A stretch of 34,928 nucleotides of DNA from a virus: positions 1-34,928 of the IMG/VR virus record IMGVR_UViG_3300020437_000247; one strand, given 5' to 3'. Positions 1 through 7,300 of this stretch are shown here, one piece after another. The position numbers and the translations under genes were made by a program. How positions within the stretch are numbered: position 1 is the stretch's first letter; every line of letters starts with the position of its first letter. Below the pieces are notes generated by a model that was given only the letters and a program-made list of their open reading frames with translations, ran no database searches and was not told the DNA's origin.

Positions 1-108
1 TCTCTTGATGATGTATTAGCAAGAAACATTACAAAACTTTCTGCAAGGTATCCAGAAGGACACTTTAATTCATACTTTTCAGAGAATAGACGCATAGACG
101 ATATCTAA
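1..108 (+). CDS. C-terminal end of a MazG-like nucleotide pyrophosphohydrolase (partial)
   Basis: An open frame enters from the left edge and stops at 106-108, leaving 35 residues. The tail contains N-I-T-K-L, then R-Y-P-E-G and later S-E-N-R. This resembles the C-terminal signature of phage MazG-type NTP pyrophosphohydrolases (helix, K-L-x-x-R-Y-P-x-G, then a short tail with N-R). MazG-like enzymes are common in T4-like cyanophages and hydrolyse (d)NTPs or alarmones. The catalytic helices lie outside the window, so the call rests on the tail alone. The next gene starts 9 bases after the stop. A TCTAAATA box (104-111) overlaps the stop codon. Confidence 0.5.
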   Translation, partial: SLDDVLARNITKLSARYPEGHFNSYFSENRRIDDI

Positions 109-116
109 ATATCTCT

Positions 117-1538
117 ATGGCAGAAGCAAATACCCAGAAAAAGACCTCACTAGAACCCTCTGAGGTCTTTTGTGCTCTTGGATTACTAATACCAAATAAA
201 AAGATTGACGAACTCTGTAAAGATAATACAGGTGAGAAGTTGCTGCAATGGTCTGCAAAAGATGGTCTAGCATTATCTAAAAAAATTAAAGCTCTTGATC
301 CTAAATTTACAAAAATGATTCAAGCAGCAGGAAAACCTTTTACAGATAAAAAGAAAAGAAGTGATTTAGTTGCAAATATGGTAGCAGGATTTTCTGGTGC
401 TAAGGGTGTAAAGGAATATATGGCAGTGATGAGATCAAAAGTAGACATAGTAACTGCTGTTTATATGACAGGTGCTACATGGCCAACAGAGGTAGATAAG
501 TTTAGATTAAAAGCAAAAGGAAAAAACTTTGATTATAATTCATCTGATTTAGTTGTACAAGTTGGTCAGAAAAAATTCTTTGGTATTTCATTAAAGAAAA
601 AACCAGATAAAAATGCACCAGATCCTACTATCATAAACAAAGCATTTAGCACTTTCTTAGAAGGAAGCGAACAAAAAAATGTAGATGCATTGGAAAAGTT
701 AAACAAAGTTAGACAAGATTACTTTGCAGATATGGTTAGACAGGCAGACAAGGATGGGATAATAAGTATCAGAGATGTAAAAAACTTGAGCAATGAACAG
801 ATATGGAATTACAAACTTCAAAAACCTAACAAAAATGAAAAGGTTGCCTTGATTAATTTAAAAGGTTTCAATGAGAAGGATGATCCTATTGAAATATCAG
901 ATGTTGATGGTACAGTAAGAGAAAATACATTGTACGATAAACCAACAGGAAGATTAGGACTAAAAGGTTATATCAACCAAGACTTAGCAAAAGATGATAA
1001 TAAATTGTTCAAAGGTTTTACGGAAATTATTGATGATAATGCAGAATTTTTTGCTAACAAATTAATTGATATGGTTCTTAAAGTTAGACTGAACACTAAA
1101 TTAGCAGCAAAGGATATAGCAGATTTTAATTTTGAATTTGCTTTAGTTACTGGATATGCTTCATACAAAGCACATAGATCAGATCCTACTAAAGATGTAT
1201 TGACTTTAAAACCTGCAAAATATATACCTTTACATACTGTATTGTGTGGTCTTGCTAATTTATCAGGTAATAAAAAACCATATAAAATTTTACCAGATAA
1301 AACAAAGCAAGAGAAAGCTGATGCTGCAAAAGTATTTTACGAATTATCACGGGATGGAGTTCCCATTTTAGATTTGCAGTTAAGATATAAAGGTGACTTT
1401 AAATCAATGCCACAATTTTTTGCTACAATAACAGACAAGTTTCAAGAACAGATGGATGAGAAATGTCTTGTGACTAAACCAGACAAACCACCAAAAGAAA
1501 CTCAAATACTTAATAAAACATTTTTAGCAAAAGCATGA
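117..1538 (+). CDS. Conserved phage protein of unknown function, possible PD-(D/E)XK-like core
   Basis: A 473-residue Lys-rich soluble protein with no signal peptide or membrane segment; I do not recognise a firm family. Near residues 140-165 it has S-S-D-L-V-V, a short spacer, then G-I-S-L-K-K-K. This hydrophobic strand, Asp, second strand and S-L-K arrangement recalls the core of some phage PD-(D/E)XK nucleases, where the strand carrying the Lys is often degenerate. The usual E/D-x-K is S-L-K here, so a nuclease role is speculation. The stop overlaps the next start by 4 bases (ATGA), so it is probably co-translated with the oxygenase that follows. A virion or DNA-handling role would also fit. 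Confidence 0.6.
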   Translation: MAEANTQKKTSLEPSEVFCALGLLIPNKKIDELCKDNTGEKLLQWSAKDGLALSKKIKALDPKFTKMIQAAGKPFTDKKKRSDLVANMVAGFSGAKGVKEYMAVMRSKVDIVTAVYMTGATWPTEVDKFRLKAKGKNFDYNSSDLVVQVGQKKFFGISLKKKPDKNAPDPTIINKAFSTFLEGSEQKNVDALEKLNKVRQDYFADMVRQADKDGIISIRDVKNLSNEQIWNYKLQKPNKNEKVALINLKGFNEKDDPIEISDVDGTVRENTLYDKPTGRLGLKGYINQDLAKDDNKLFKGFTEIIDDNAEFFANKLIDMVLKVRLNTKLAAKDIADFNFEFALVTGYASYKAHRSDPTKDVLTLKPAKYIPLHTVLCGLANLSGNKKPYKILPDKTKQEKADAAKVFYELSRDGVPILDLQLRYKGDFKSMPQFFATITDKFQEQMDEKCLVTKPDKPPKETQILNKTFLAKA

Positions 1539-2167
1539 ATCATGAAATTATTTTTGGGGTTCCATTGTTTAGGTATCATCTAGACCCCAGTAAAATAAAG
1601 AGAGATGCAGAAGAAAAATTTAAAGCAAGTCAAGGGTTTCCTATAGATGAAACTCCTGATGGGTGGGACTGCACTCTTAGGAGTGACTTTAATAATAGTT
1701 TAGCAAATGTATATACCAAACATTATGATGGTATCATGGAACAGTTTGGTAAAGATGTAGGATTAGTAAATGGAACTGCTATGATGCATGAGTCATGGTT
1801 AAATTATTATGTCAAAGGTATGAATCAGGAAGAGCATGATCATCTACCATCATTCTATTCTGGAATACATTATATAAAGTTTGATTCTACTGTACATCAA
1901 GCAGTATGTTTAGTGAATCCATTGTTTCAATTATATAATTGTACATATACATTTACTTCTCAAATTTGTAGAGGAGATAATGCATTAAATCATCATCCTT
2001 TTTCTAGACAATACATATCACCAGATGTTAAAGAAGGTGATATATTAATATTCCCATCCTTTTTGAAACATAGAGTTAACAAACAAATGACAGATGTTCC
2101 TAGGATTACCTGTTCATTTAATATAAATACCATCAAGGGATCTACTCGAAGAGTTTATAGTCAATGA
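1535..2167 (+). CDS. 2OG-Fe(II) oxygenase
   Basis: A 210-residue protein of the 2-oxoglutarate/Fe(II)-dependent dioxygenase superfamily, most like the short cyanophage group (2OG-FeII_Oxy_5 type). The facial triad is visible as H101-x-H103 after a W-L-N-Y-Y strand, with distal H179 in the K-H-R-V strand. R190 in P-R-I-T-C-S-F-N is positioned to bind 2-oxoglutarate. Such enzymes hydroxylate proteins, nucleic acids or small molecules; the substrate in cyanophages is unknown. It overlaps both neighbours by 4 bases, placing it in one operon with the preceding unknown protein and the nucleotidyltransferase. It is the first of six members of this superfamily in the window. H-x-H instead of H-x-D is usual for this subgroup. 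Confidence 0.85.
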   Translation: MNHEIIFGVPLFRYHLDPSKIKRDAEEKFKASQGFPIDETPDGWDCTLRSDFNNSLANVYTKHYDGIMEQFGKDVGLVNGTAMMHESWLNYYVKGMNQEEHDHLPSFYSGIHYIKFDSTVHQAVCLVNPLFQLYNCTYTFTSQICRGDNALNHHPFSRQYISPDVKEGDILIFPSFLKHRVNKQMTDVPRITCSFNINTIKGSTRRVYSQ

Positions 2168-3369
2168 AATCATTTGCGACTTTTATATCCGAATCAGTAT
2201 CAAACGCTGCCAAACAAGCCAAGAAACTTGGGTTGAAAGGTGACGGTCATGGTTCGTGGGTTGATCCAAATGGTCGTATTGTCGGACGAACCATCGAAGG
2301 TGAATTAGTATTTAATAGTGGACGCAAACCATCCAAAGGGTCAGACCCTCTCAATCCAGGTGCAGCAGCAAGACAAGCGGTTTCAGAAGTTCCACCGCCA
2401 TCTTCAACGAGTCAAGCACCTGAAGCAGTGCCCGCTGCAGATGAACAAGAACAAGTGGAAAAAACAAGAGGAACGCTTACTCTTGGTTTTGGTCGCTTTA
2501 ACCCACCGACAGCTGGCCACGAGAAACTCCTAGATAAGATTAAAGATACTGCAGAGAGTGGTGCGTACACAGTATACCCATCACATTCTCAGGACAATGA
2601 GAAGAATCCAATAGGTGCAGAGGATAAAGTTCTCTTTATGAAAAAACTTTTTCCTGCACACGCAAGTAATATAGTTTATGACCAATCTATTCGTACAATT
2701 ATTGACGCTTTGACCCATGCCGATGTCCAAGGATACCAATCCATCAATCTCGTGGTTGGCAGTGATAGACAAAAAGAGTTTGAGGGGCTCGCAAATAAGT
2801 ATAACGGGCAACTCTATAATTTTGATGCGATTAATGTTATATCAGCAGGGGACAGGGATCCCGATGCTGAGGGCGTCGAGGGCATGTCTGCTTCCAAACT
2901 TCGAGCTCTAGCAGCAGACGGAGACTTTGAATCATTTAAAAAAGGATTACCTAGAGCAGCAAAAGGTACAGTCGCACAAGAATTATTCAACACAGTTCAG
3001 AAATCTATTGGCAAGAAAGCATTGACCAAAGAAGGTATAGAACTATGGAGGATAGCACCTAAGTTTGATTTCAAAGGACTTAGAGAACAATTTATTGCGG
3101 GAAATGTATTCAACATAGGATCATTAGTAGAAAATCTTAACACAGGATTGATAGGTCGCATCCTTAGAAAGGGTACAAATTATGTGATTGCGGTGACCAA
3201 TGAAGGTATCATGTTTAAGAGTTGGATAAATGATTTAGCAGAGGCAAAAGTTGTTTCTGGAGTGGTCGCATCCAAGAGAGAAGTGGGTACAGAATCTTAC
3301 AGAGAGTATGTACAACAACTAACTCCTATGGAAAAGGTAAGATCATTTATAAATAATAAAAGAAAATAG
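2164..3369 (+). CDS. Nucleotidyltransferase (HIGH superfamily) with capsid-targeting-like N-terminus
   Basis: A 401-residue protein. Residues about 104-270 form a cytidylyltransferase-like domain, with the HIGH-type motif G-R-F-N-P-P-T-A-G-H at 110-119 and the second motif G-M-S-A-S-K-L-R at 240-247 (S-x-S-K). Related enzymes transfer NMP from NTP, releasing pyrophosphate; the acceptor here is unknown. The N-terminus M-K-S-F-A-T-F-I-S-E-S closely resembles the capsid-targeting sequence of T4 internal proteins (M-K-T-Y-Q-E-F-I-A-E-A). Residues 12-100 are low complexity (Ser, Pro, Gln). This suggests an enzyme packaged in the head. It overlaps the upstream oxygenase by 4 bases. A late promoter for the next gene lies inside its 3' end. 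Confidence 0.8.
   Translation: MKSFATFISESVSNAAKQAKKLGLKGDGHGSWVDPNGRIVGRTIEGELVFNSGRKPSKGSDPLNPGAAARQAVSEVPPPSSTSQAPEAVPAADEQEQVEKTRGTLTLGFGRFNPPTAGHEKLLDKIKDTAESGAYTVYPSHSQDNEKNPIGAEDKVLFMKKLFPAHASNIVYDQSIRTIIDALTHADVQGYQSINLVVGSDRQKEFEGLANKYNGQLYNFDAINVISAGDRDPDAEGVEGMSASKLRALAADGDFESFKKGLPRAAKGTVAQELFNTVQKSIGKKALTKEGIELWRIAPKFDFKGLREQFIAGNVFNIGSLVENLNTGLIGRILRKGTNYVIAVTNEGIMFKSWINDLAEAKVVSGVVASKREVGTESYREYVQQLTPMEKVRSFINNKRK
3348..3355 (+). promoter_or_regulatory. T4-type late promoter box TATAAATA
   Basis: An exact TATAAATA, the T4 late promoter -10 consensus read through gp55/gp33/gp45. It sits in the last codons of the nucleotidyltransferase gene, 29 bases before the ATG at 3385. The spacing is almost the same as for the box before 6223. 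It would drive the Lys-rich virion-like module. Confidence 0.6.
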
Positions 3370-3384
3370 TTCTGACTATAAGAG

Positions 3385-4803
3385 ATGAGCAACTTTATTG
3401 AAAAATCAGTGCAAGAAATATTTGATGAAAGCATGGCAAATGCGTTCATCAGAGAAAAGGTTGAACCTGTAGTAGAAGTTGAAGAGACTTTCCGATCTAC
3501 TCTTGCGTCTAGGATGGAGACTGATAGACAAGAAAAGTATGAGGAAGAGCAAAGACTCATCGAGATAGAAGAAAAGAAGATGTATAAAGGTGAGAACGCT
3601 ACTACATCTGATGAAAAGAACAAAGAAATTGTAGAGAAGAGTGTAAAGAATACTATTACAATTAATCCAGATATTAAAGAAACTATTGTTGGTAAGATAT
3701 ATGCAGCATACAATGATAGATATCTTACTGAGAAGAAAGCAAAGAAAGATTATGATGGTGACGGTAAAGTAGAGAGTGGTGCTAAAGAATATCGTGGTGT
3801 TATCCATAATAAAATTCAGCAGAAGAAAGGTGGTAAGGCAGACGGTCAGGATACCTCTAGCGTTAAAGAAGGTATGGCAACTCCTGAGTCTGGTACTGGT
3901 AAGTATTACAGAGAAGGTAAACCAACTGCAAAACAACTTGAGGTAAGAGCTAAACAGGATAAAATTAGAGCAGCTTCCAATAAAGGTAAGATGTATAAGG
4001 AAGAAACTATCGAAGAAAAGAAAGGTAGTCTTAAGCAAGCAAGAAAAAATGTAGGTGCATCTACATGTTGGGATGGATATAAAGCAAAAGGAACTAAGAT
4101 GAAGAATGGTAGATCAGTTCCTAATTGTGTAAAAGAAGAGGAAGTTGACGAGGGAGTATTAGTCAACCTTGCTAAGGGCACAGAGAAAGCTGTGGGTCAA
4201 GGTGTTAAGAAGTTCAACAAATTTGATGCAAAGGTTACTAAGGCAGCAAAGAAACAGGCAGGGAAACTTGCAAAAGGAGCAGGAAAAGTAGCTAAGAAAA
4301 CACTTGCTGCAACAGGAAGAGGAATGGCAGGTGCAGTTGGTGGTGCAATCAAGGGTGCATATCAAGGTGCAAGTAAAGGTGTTAAGAAAGGACTAAAAGA
4401 AACAGCACTAGAAATTCTAGAGAAGAGTAGACTTGCTGCTCTTGAAGAAAAGAAAGGTAGTCTTAAGCAAGCAAGAAAAAATATCGGAATGGATCCTAAT
4501 AAACCATCATGTTGGGATGGTTATAAAGCAACAGGAACTAAGATGAAAGATGGTAGACAAGTTCCTGACTGCAAAAAAGAAGATGTAGCATACGAAAATA
4601 GACAGGTTGCTTACGAACCTGAGAAGCATAAAGATCCAGACGAGTCTGATAAACCATACAGACAGAGATCTAGAGCTGCTAGAATGAGAGATCCAAAGAG
4701 AGGAATTAACTCTCCTGCATTTAAAAAGTTCATGGCAGACAGAGGTATGAGTGCGTCATATGAACCAACACTACCAATGTTGGAGAGTAAAAAAAAACTT
4801 TAA
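3385..4803 (+). CDS. Lys-rich virion-like protein with duplicated K-C-W-D-G-Y cassettes; likely frameshifts into 4797-5237
   Basis: A 472-residue, strongly charged (Lys/Glu) protein. An acidic coiled-coil-like N-terminus (1-110) is followed by D-Y-D-G-D-G-K-V-E-S at 122-131, which resembles an EF-hand Ca-binding loop. Then come two copies of a cassette, K-K-G-S-L-K-Q-A-R-K-N followed by C-W-D-G-Y-K-A and V/P-P-x-C (about 212-250 and 355-395), separated by an Ala/Gly/Lys-rich helical stretch. Similar cassettes occur in marine phage structural or prohead-core proteins, so an internal virion role is likely but inferred. The frame ends at TAA 4801-4803 right after a run of nine A. Coding character continues in the -1 frame to 5237, which would give a protein of about 617 residues. 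It has a T4 late box 29 bases upstream. Confidence 0.75.
   Translation: MSNFIEKSVQEIFDESMANAFIREKVEPVVEVEETFRSTLASRMETDRQEKYEEEQRLIEIEEKKMYKGENATTSDEKNKEIVEKSVKNTITINPDIKETIVGKIYAAYNDRYLTEKKAKKDYDGDGKVESGAKEYRGVIHNKIQQKKGGKADGQDTSSVKEGMATPESGTGKYYREGKPTAKQLEVRAKQDKIRAASNKGKMYKEETIEEKKGSLKQARKNVGASTCWDGYKAKGTKMKNGRSVPNCVKEEEVDEGVLVNLAKGTEKAVGQGVKKFNKFDAKVTKAAKKQAGKLAKGAGKVAKKTLAATGRGMAGAVGGAIKGAYQGASKGVKKGLKETALEILEKSRLAALEEKKGSLKQARKNIGMDPNKPSCWDGYKATGTKMKDGRQVPDCKKEDVAYENRQVAYEPEKHKDPDESDKPYRQRSRAARMRDPKRGINSPAFKKFMADRGMSASYEPTLPMLESKKKL
4012..4482 (+). repeat. Pair of 39-base exact direct repeats (4012-4050 and 4444-4482)
   Basis: The 39 bases at 4012-4050 recur exactly at 4444-4482, starting GAAGAAAAG and ending AAGAAAAAAT. 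They encode E-E-K-K-G-S-L-K-Q-A-R-K-N in the same frame. Similarity continues more loosely downstream through the C-W-D-G-Y-K region, so this is an intragenic duplication of a protein cassette. Exact identity at the DNA level suggests a recent duplication or gene conversion. Confidence 0.9.
4789..4797 (+). other. A9 slippery run: candidate -1 frameshift site (or homopolymer error)
   Basis: Nine consecutive A sit at the end of the 0 frame as AAA AAA AAA CTT TAA. Reading -1 from this run gives an open frame that continues without a stop to 5237. The upstream sequence GGAGAG (4782-4787) is Shine-Dalgarno-like and lies a few bases before the slip site. Stimulatory SD elements of this sort are known for -1 slips on A-rich heptamers (dnaX). 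I see no strong stem-loop just downstream. A missing A in the assembly would look identical. Confidence 0.6.
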
Positions 4804-5237
4804 CGATTGAAGAAGAAGATAAAATCTATCTAGTAAAAGCAAACGAACCTGAGCAAGCATACGAGGTTACAGATCTTGTCGTTGGAGACATATCTGAATT
4901 GAATCGCTATGGAAAAGAAACAGGTAAAGCAACTGGTTCATTGAATAAACCCAAAGGTAGTCCCGTAAAGAAAGGTGGAAGTGGTGACACTGCACTTAAT
5001 TTTGTAAGAAATAAAATTCGTAAAGAAACTGGTAGACCAGAGGGACAACGCAAGAAAGTAAAAGGTGAAAAGAAACAAGAAGGACCTAGTGCGGGAGTAA
5101 GAAAAGCAAGAGAAAAAATAGCAAGGAAAAAAGAAAGCAAAGCGTTAGACGCTAAGGCAAAGAAAGCAGGTTACAAGAGCACACAGGATTATGTTAATGT
5201 AAGAGCAAGATATGGAAGTGGAGGACTTGGATCATGA
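4797..5237 (+). CDS. -1-frame extension of the preceding Lys-rich virion-like protein
   Basis: An open frame of 146 residues in the -1 frame relative to the preceding gene, beginning T-L-T-I-E-E-E-D-K-I-Y-L-V-K. It has no in-frame ATG at all. The only plausible independent start is TTG at 4899, which would give 112 residues and discard a well-behaved coding stretch upstream. The tail is basic, with K-P-K-G-S-P-V-K-K, P-E-G-Q-R-K-K-V-K-G and A-R-E-K-I-A-R-K-K segments, and matches the Lys-rich character of the upstream protein. The simplest reading is one protein made by frameshifting, or a single-base deletion in the run at 4789-4797. Its stop overlaps the next ATG by 4 bases. Confidence 0.65.
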   Translation, partial: TLTIEEEDKIYLVKANEPEQAYEVTDLVVGDISELNRYGKETGKATGSLNKPKGSPVKKGGSGDTALNFVRNKIRKETGRPEGQRKKVKGEKKQEGPSAGVRKAREKIARKKESKALDAKAKKAGYKSTQDYVNVRARYGSGGLGS

Positions 5238-5959
5238 TCAATGAAGTAGCACCTCCTACCGCAAAACATGAGAGAATGGTAAAGCACATTAAAAAATCTT
5301 ATAAAAAAGATGGTAAGTTAACTGATGATGAAAAATCAATTGCTTATGCTACTGCATGGAAGAACTATAATAAAGAAGAAGTAATACCAGAGGCAAAGGT
5401 AGATAAGGGTAAATCCGATTATGCTAAACAAAATGAAAGAAACCAAAGAACATTTGGTAATAGAAGAGGATCTAGAGGTAGTTTGGCATCACACGATGAC
5501 ACAGAGGCAAGAAGATATAATACTAAAAAAAGTAGAGGTGTGAAAATGAGAGGGAAGAAGGATAAAACACCAGTAAATTATCACAAAAAAGATAGTCAAG
5601 CTCGTGTTGATGCTCTTCTCAAGAGTATGAAAGAAGAAGTGGTTAATGAGATTGCAATGAAAAAAGATAAGAAGATTCCTCTTGGAAGAACTAGTAATCC
5701 TTATGGTAAAAGAGCAGTTTTAAAAATGATTATTAAATCTATGGCAGAAAGAGAAAGGTCAAGAGCAGGTGTTACAAAAGAAACAACTGATCTACATTAT
5801 GAATTAATTAACAAAGCAAAAGAAAAATATGATGCAGCAAAAAAGAAGAAAAAATTTAAAGATTTTACCTCTCAAGCAAACGCTTCAAGAAAGAAAGTTA
5901 AGTTCTATGATAAGAAGGGAAGCGGTTACATTGTAAAGGGTAAGAAAAAGTACGATTAA
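5234..5959 (+). CDS. Lys-rich virion-like protein
   Basis: A 241-residue, highly basic protein. The N-terminus holds a helical module (residues 5-46: A-K-H-E-R-M-V-K-H-I-K-K-S-Y-x-K-x-G-K-L, ending A-I/Y-A-T-A-W-K) seen repeatedly in cyanophage structural-type proteins. Residues about 54-105 (E-A-K-V-D, then G-N-R-R-G-S-R-G-S-L-A, then R-G-V-K) match a cassette inside the 787-residue protein at 13425-15788. The C-terminal third is a Lys-rich helix ending in I-V-K-G-K-K-K-Y-D. No enzyme motif is visible. It starts at an ATGA overlap with the frame before it, so it is probably translationally coupled. An internal or core virion protein is the best guess. Confidence 0.65.
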   Translation: MINEVAPPTAKHERMVKHIKKSYKKDGKLTDDEKSIAYATAWKNYNKEEVIPEAKVDKGKSDYAKQNERNQRTFGNRRGSRGSLASHDDTEARRYNTKKSRGVKMRGKKDKTPVNYHKKDSQARVDALLKSMKEEVVNEIAMKKDKKIPLGRTSNPYGKRAVLKMIIKSMAERERSRAGVTKETTDLHYELINKAKEKYDAAKKKKKFKDFTSQANASRKKVKFYDKKGSGYIVKGKKKYD

Positions 5960-5991
5960 GAGCCTATATATTACAGCATATCACATTAATT

Positions 5992-6177
5992 ATGACTAAA
6001 TTTTTACTACCTATCGCAATCAATGTTATTAATAAAGCGGTAGACAAGATCCCAGAGGATCTAGAAGATAAACTAAAGCAGTTTGTTATTGGTATTCTTA
6101 AAAAAGCAGCAGCTAAATCTGGTAACAAAGTAGATGATAAACTAGTGGAAGCACTAGAGAAAGCACTACTAGGTTAG
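5992..6177 (+). CDS. Small amphipathic helical protein, unknown
   Basis: A 61-residue protein with no recognised family. The sequence predicts two or three helices: an N-terminal hydrophobic one (F-L-L-P-I-A-I-N-V-I-N-K), a central one (L-E-D-K-L-K-Q-F-V-I-G-I-L-K-K) and a C-terminal one (L-V-E-A-L-E-K-A-L-L). The regular hydrophobic spacing suggests an amphipathic, perhaps oligomeric or membrane-surface protein. It lies 32 bases after the Lys-rich gene and just before a T4 late box, so it probably ends the upstream transcription unit. Its short length lowers confidence, but codon use matches its neighbours. Confidence 0.55.
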   Translation: MTKFLLPIAINVINKAVDKIPEDLEDKLKQFVIGILKKAAAKSGNKVDDKLVEALEKALLG

Positions 6178-6183
6178 TAAGAT

Positions 6184-6191
6184 TATAAATA
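6184..6191 (+). promoter_or_regulatory. T4-type late promoter box TATAAATA
   Basis: An exact TATAAATA in the 45-base gap after the small helical gene, 31 bases before the ATG at 6223. The spacing matches the box at 3348. It is expected to drive the late gene at 6223 and those after it. Confidence 0.7.
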
Positions 6192-6222
6192 CCTTTAGAT
6201 AAATCGTAACTGGGTAAAAGAC

Positions 6223-6720
6223 ATGGCTCTCTGGGGTTCAAATGATAATATTACGACATTTGGTACTGTCGCTGTAAGTGGCACTACTGTAACTGGCACT
6301 GGTACTACTTTCACCTCCGATGTAGTCGTTGGACAAGTAATCCGAATTGGTGTTAGAGGCGGTGTCGGTACATATTATGGCGACGCAGTAATCACAGGTA
6401 TTACTAGCGATAGAATATTGACCATTGATACTACAGATGGTTTGAGTGCTACAAGTATTGCAGCAACCTCTTACTACATCAGTGAACTTCCAAAGAGTTC
6501 AGTATTGGATAGCGTTTATCAGGAAGGAAGATCAGACGCAGACTCACTAGTCTATGGTACAGCAACAGAAAACGAAGGGTTGTACAAATTAGGACACACT
6601 GGTTGGGTCGGTGTAACCACATATATAGATTGTCATGGTTCACTAAGGGTCAAAACAGAAACCCTAGTCGCTATGTCTGGTATCTCTACTGGTAATATAC
6701 CATATCCAACTGATGAATAA
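6223..6720 (+). CDS. Virion structural protein (beta-rich, cyanophage-conserved)
   Basis: A 165-residue Thr/Gly/Val-rich protein that looks all-beta. It starts M-A-L-W-G-S-N-D-N and has alternating T-V-T-G-T-G-T-T-F-T strands. It ends with the pattern G-W-V-G-V-T-T-Y-I-D, L-V-A-M-S-G-I and Y-P-T-D. I remember this pattern from T4-like cyanophage proteins annotated as virion structural components; the exact position in the particle is unknown to me. It has its own late promoter box 31 bases upstream, which supports a late, structural role. There is no signal peptide or membrane segment. Length and ends look complete. Confidence 0.7.
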   Translation: MALWGSNDNITTFGTVAVSGTTVTGTGTTFTSDVVVGQVIRIGVRGGVGTYYGDAVITGITSDRILTIDTTDGLSATSIAATSYYISELPKSSVLDSVYQEGRSDADSLVYGTATENEGLYKLGHTGWVGVTTYIDCHGSLRVKTETLVAMSGISTGNIPYPTDE

Positions 6721-6731
6721 TATGTAAATCA

Positions 6732-7103
6732 ATGAAATTTGATGAACTGAATGACAACAATTATCTATTATTTGCTATAAAAAATTACGAAAATCCACAG
6801 GCAGTGACCGAGGATGATTTTTATGATGACCTAAAGCGAATAAAGTATATAAAAAGATTACTTAAAAGGTATAGGAACACTGGAGAGTTGAGGACTCATC
6901 TTATCCTCAATCACTTCATTGTTCTTTTTAATGTTTTTGGGGACGCAGGAATACCTCTGTTGTTCTTTAAATTAGATAAAGAACTATGGTCTTGTACTAA
7001 AAGTTTTATAACTTATCTGGGTAGAGTGCCCGAATACCCTATCACAGGACTAAATAGAATTGTAGATGATAATTTTGTAATTAAACAATTACATGACCTC
7101 TAA
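6732..7103 (+). CDS. Conserved T4-like phage protein (DUF7207-like)
   Basis: A 123-residue soluble protein. The core reads Y-I-K-R-L-L-K-R-Y, then L-R-T-H-L-I-L-N-H-F-I-V-L-F-N-V-F-G, then a Trp/Phe-rich C-terminus. This is characteristic of a small conserved family in T4-like phages and other marine phages that I associate with DUF7207; its function is unknown. It follows the beta-rich virion protein by 11 bases and overlaps the next gene by a single base (TAATG), so these small genes are likely one late unit. No catalytic motif is visible. The family name is from memory and should be treated as tentative. Confidence 0.65.
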   Translation: MKFDELNDNNYLLFAIKNYENPQAVTEDDFYDDLKRIKYIKRLLKRYRNTGELRTHLILNHFIVLFNVFGDAGIPLLFFKLDKELWSCTKSFITYLGRVPEYPITGLNRIVDDNFVIKQLHDL

Positions 7104-7300
7104 TGGATCACCGTCTAGACAAGATAATCAGATACTTTCGTGAAGAAATGATGGCAGGTAACGCTGTCGGACAGTCTGGTGGTTTTAGTTCTAGTGCTGA
7201 TGCAAAAGGACCTGTTGCAGGATATGATAAACCCTTGAAGAAAAAGATAAAGAAAAGATATGCCTCTGGCGGTACTGGATCTAGAAAAAGATGGATGTAA
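7103..7300 (+). CDS. Small conserved cyanophage protein, unknown
   Basis: A 65-residue protein. A short N-terminal helix (L-D-K-I-I-R-Y-F-R-E-E-M) is followed by a Gly/Ser-rich linker and a basic tail (P-L-K-K-K-I-K-K-R-Y, ending S-R-K-R-W-M). Small proteins of this shape (helix, linker, Lys/Arg tail) recur in T4-like cyanophages next to the DUF7207-like gene. The basic tail could bind nucleic acid, but nothing shows it. It overlaps the previous stop by one base and the next start by 10 bases. Confidence 0.6.
   Translation: MDHRLDKIIRYFREEMMAGNAVGQSGGFSSSADAKGPVAGYDKPLKKKIKKRYASGGTGSRKRWM

Noticed and set aside
3406-4038. Long minus-strand open frames opposite the Lys-rich gene (also 3297-3713, 13598-13999, 14819-15118)
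   Set aside because: They are Leu/Ser/Phe-rich mirror images of Lys/Glu-rich codons, with no motifs and no promoters. All supported genes here are on the + strand.
4012-4482. CRISPR-like or mobile repeat
   Set aside because: There are only two copies, both in frame within one gene and encoding the same peptide, so it is a protein-level duplication.
4899-5237. Independent 112-residue gene starting at TTG 4899
   Set aside because: There is no ATG in the frame, and the coding-like sequence runs upstream to the A9 run, so a frameshifted continuation of the preceding gene fits better.
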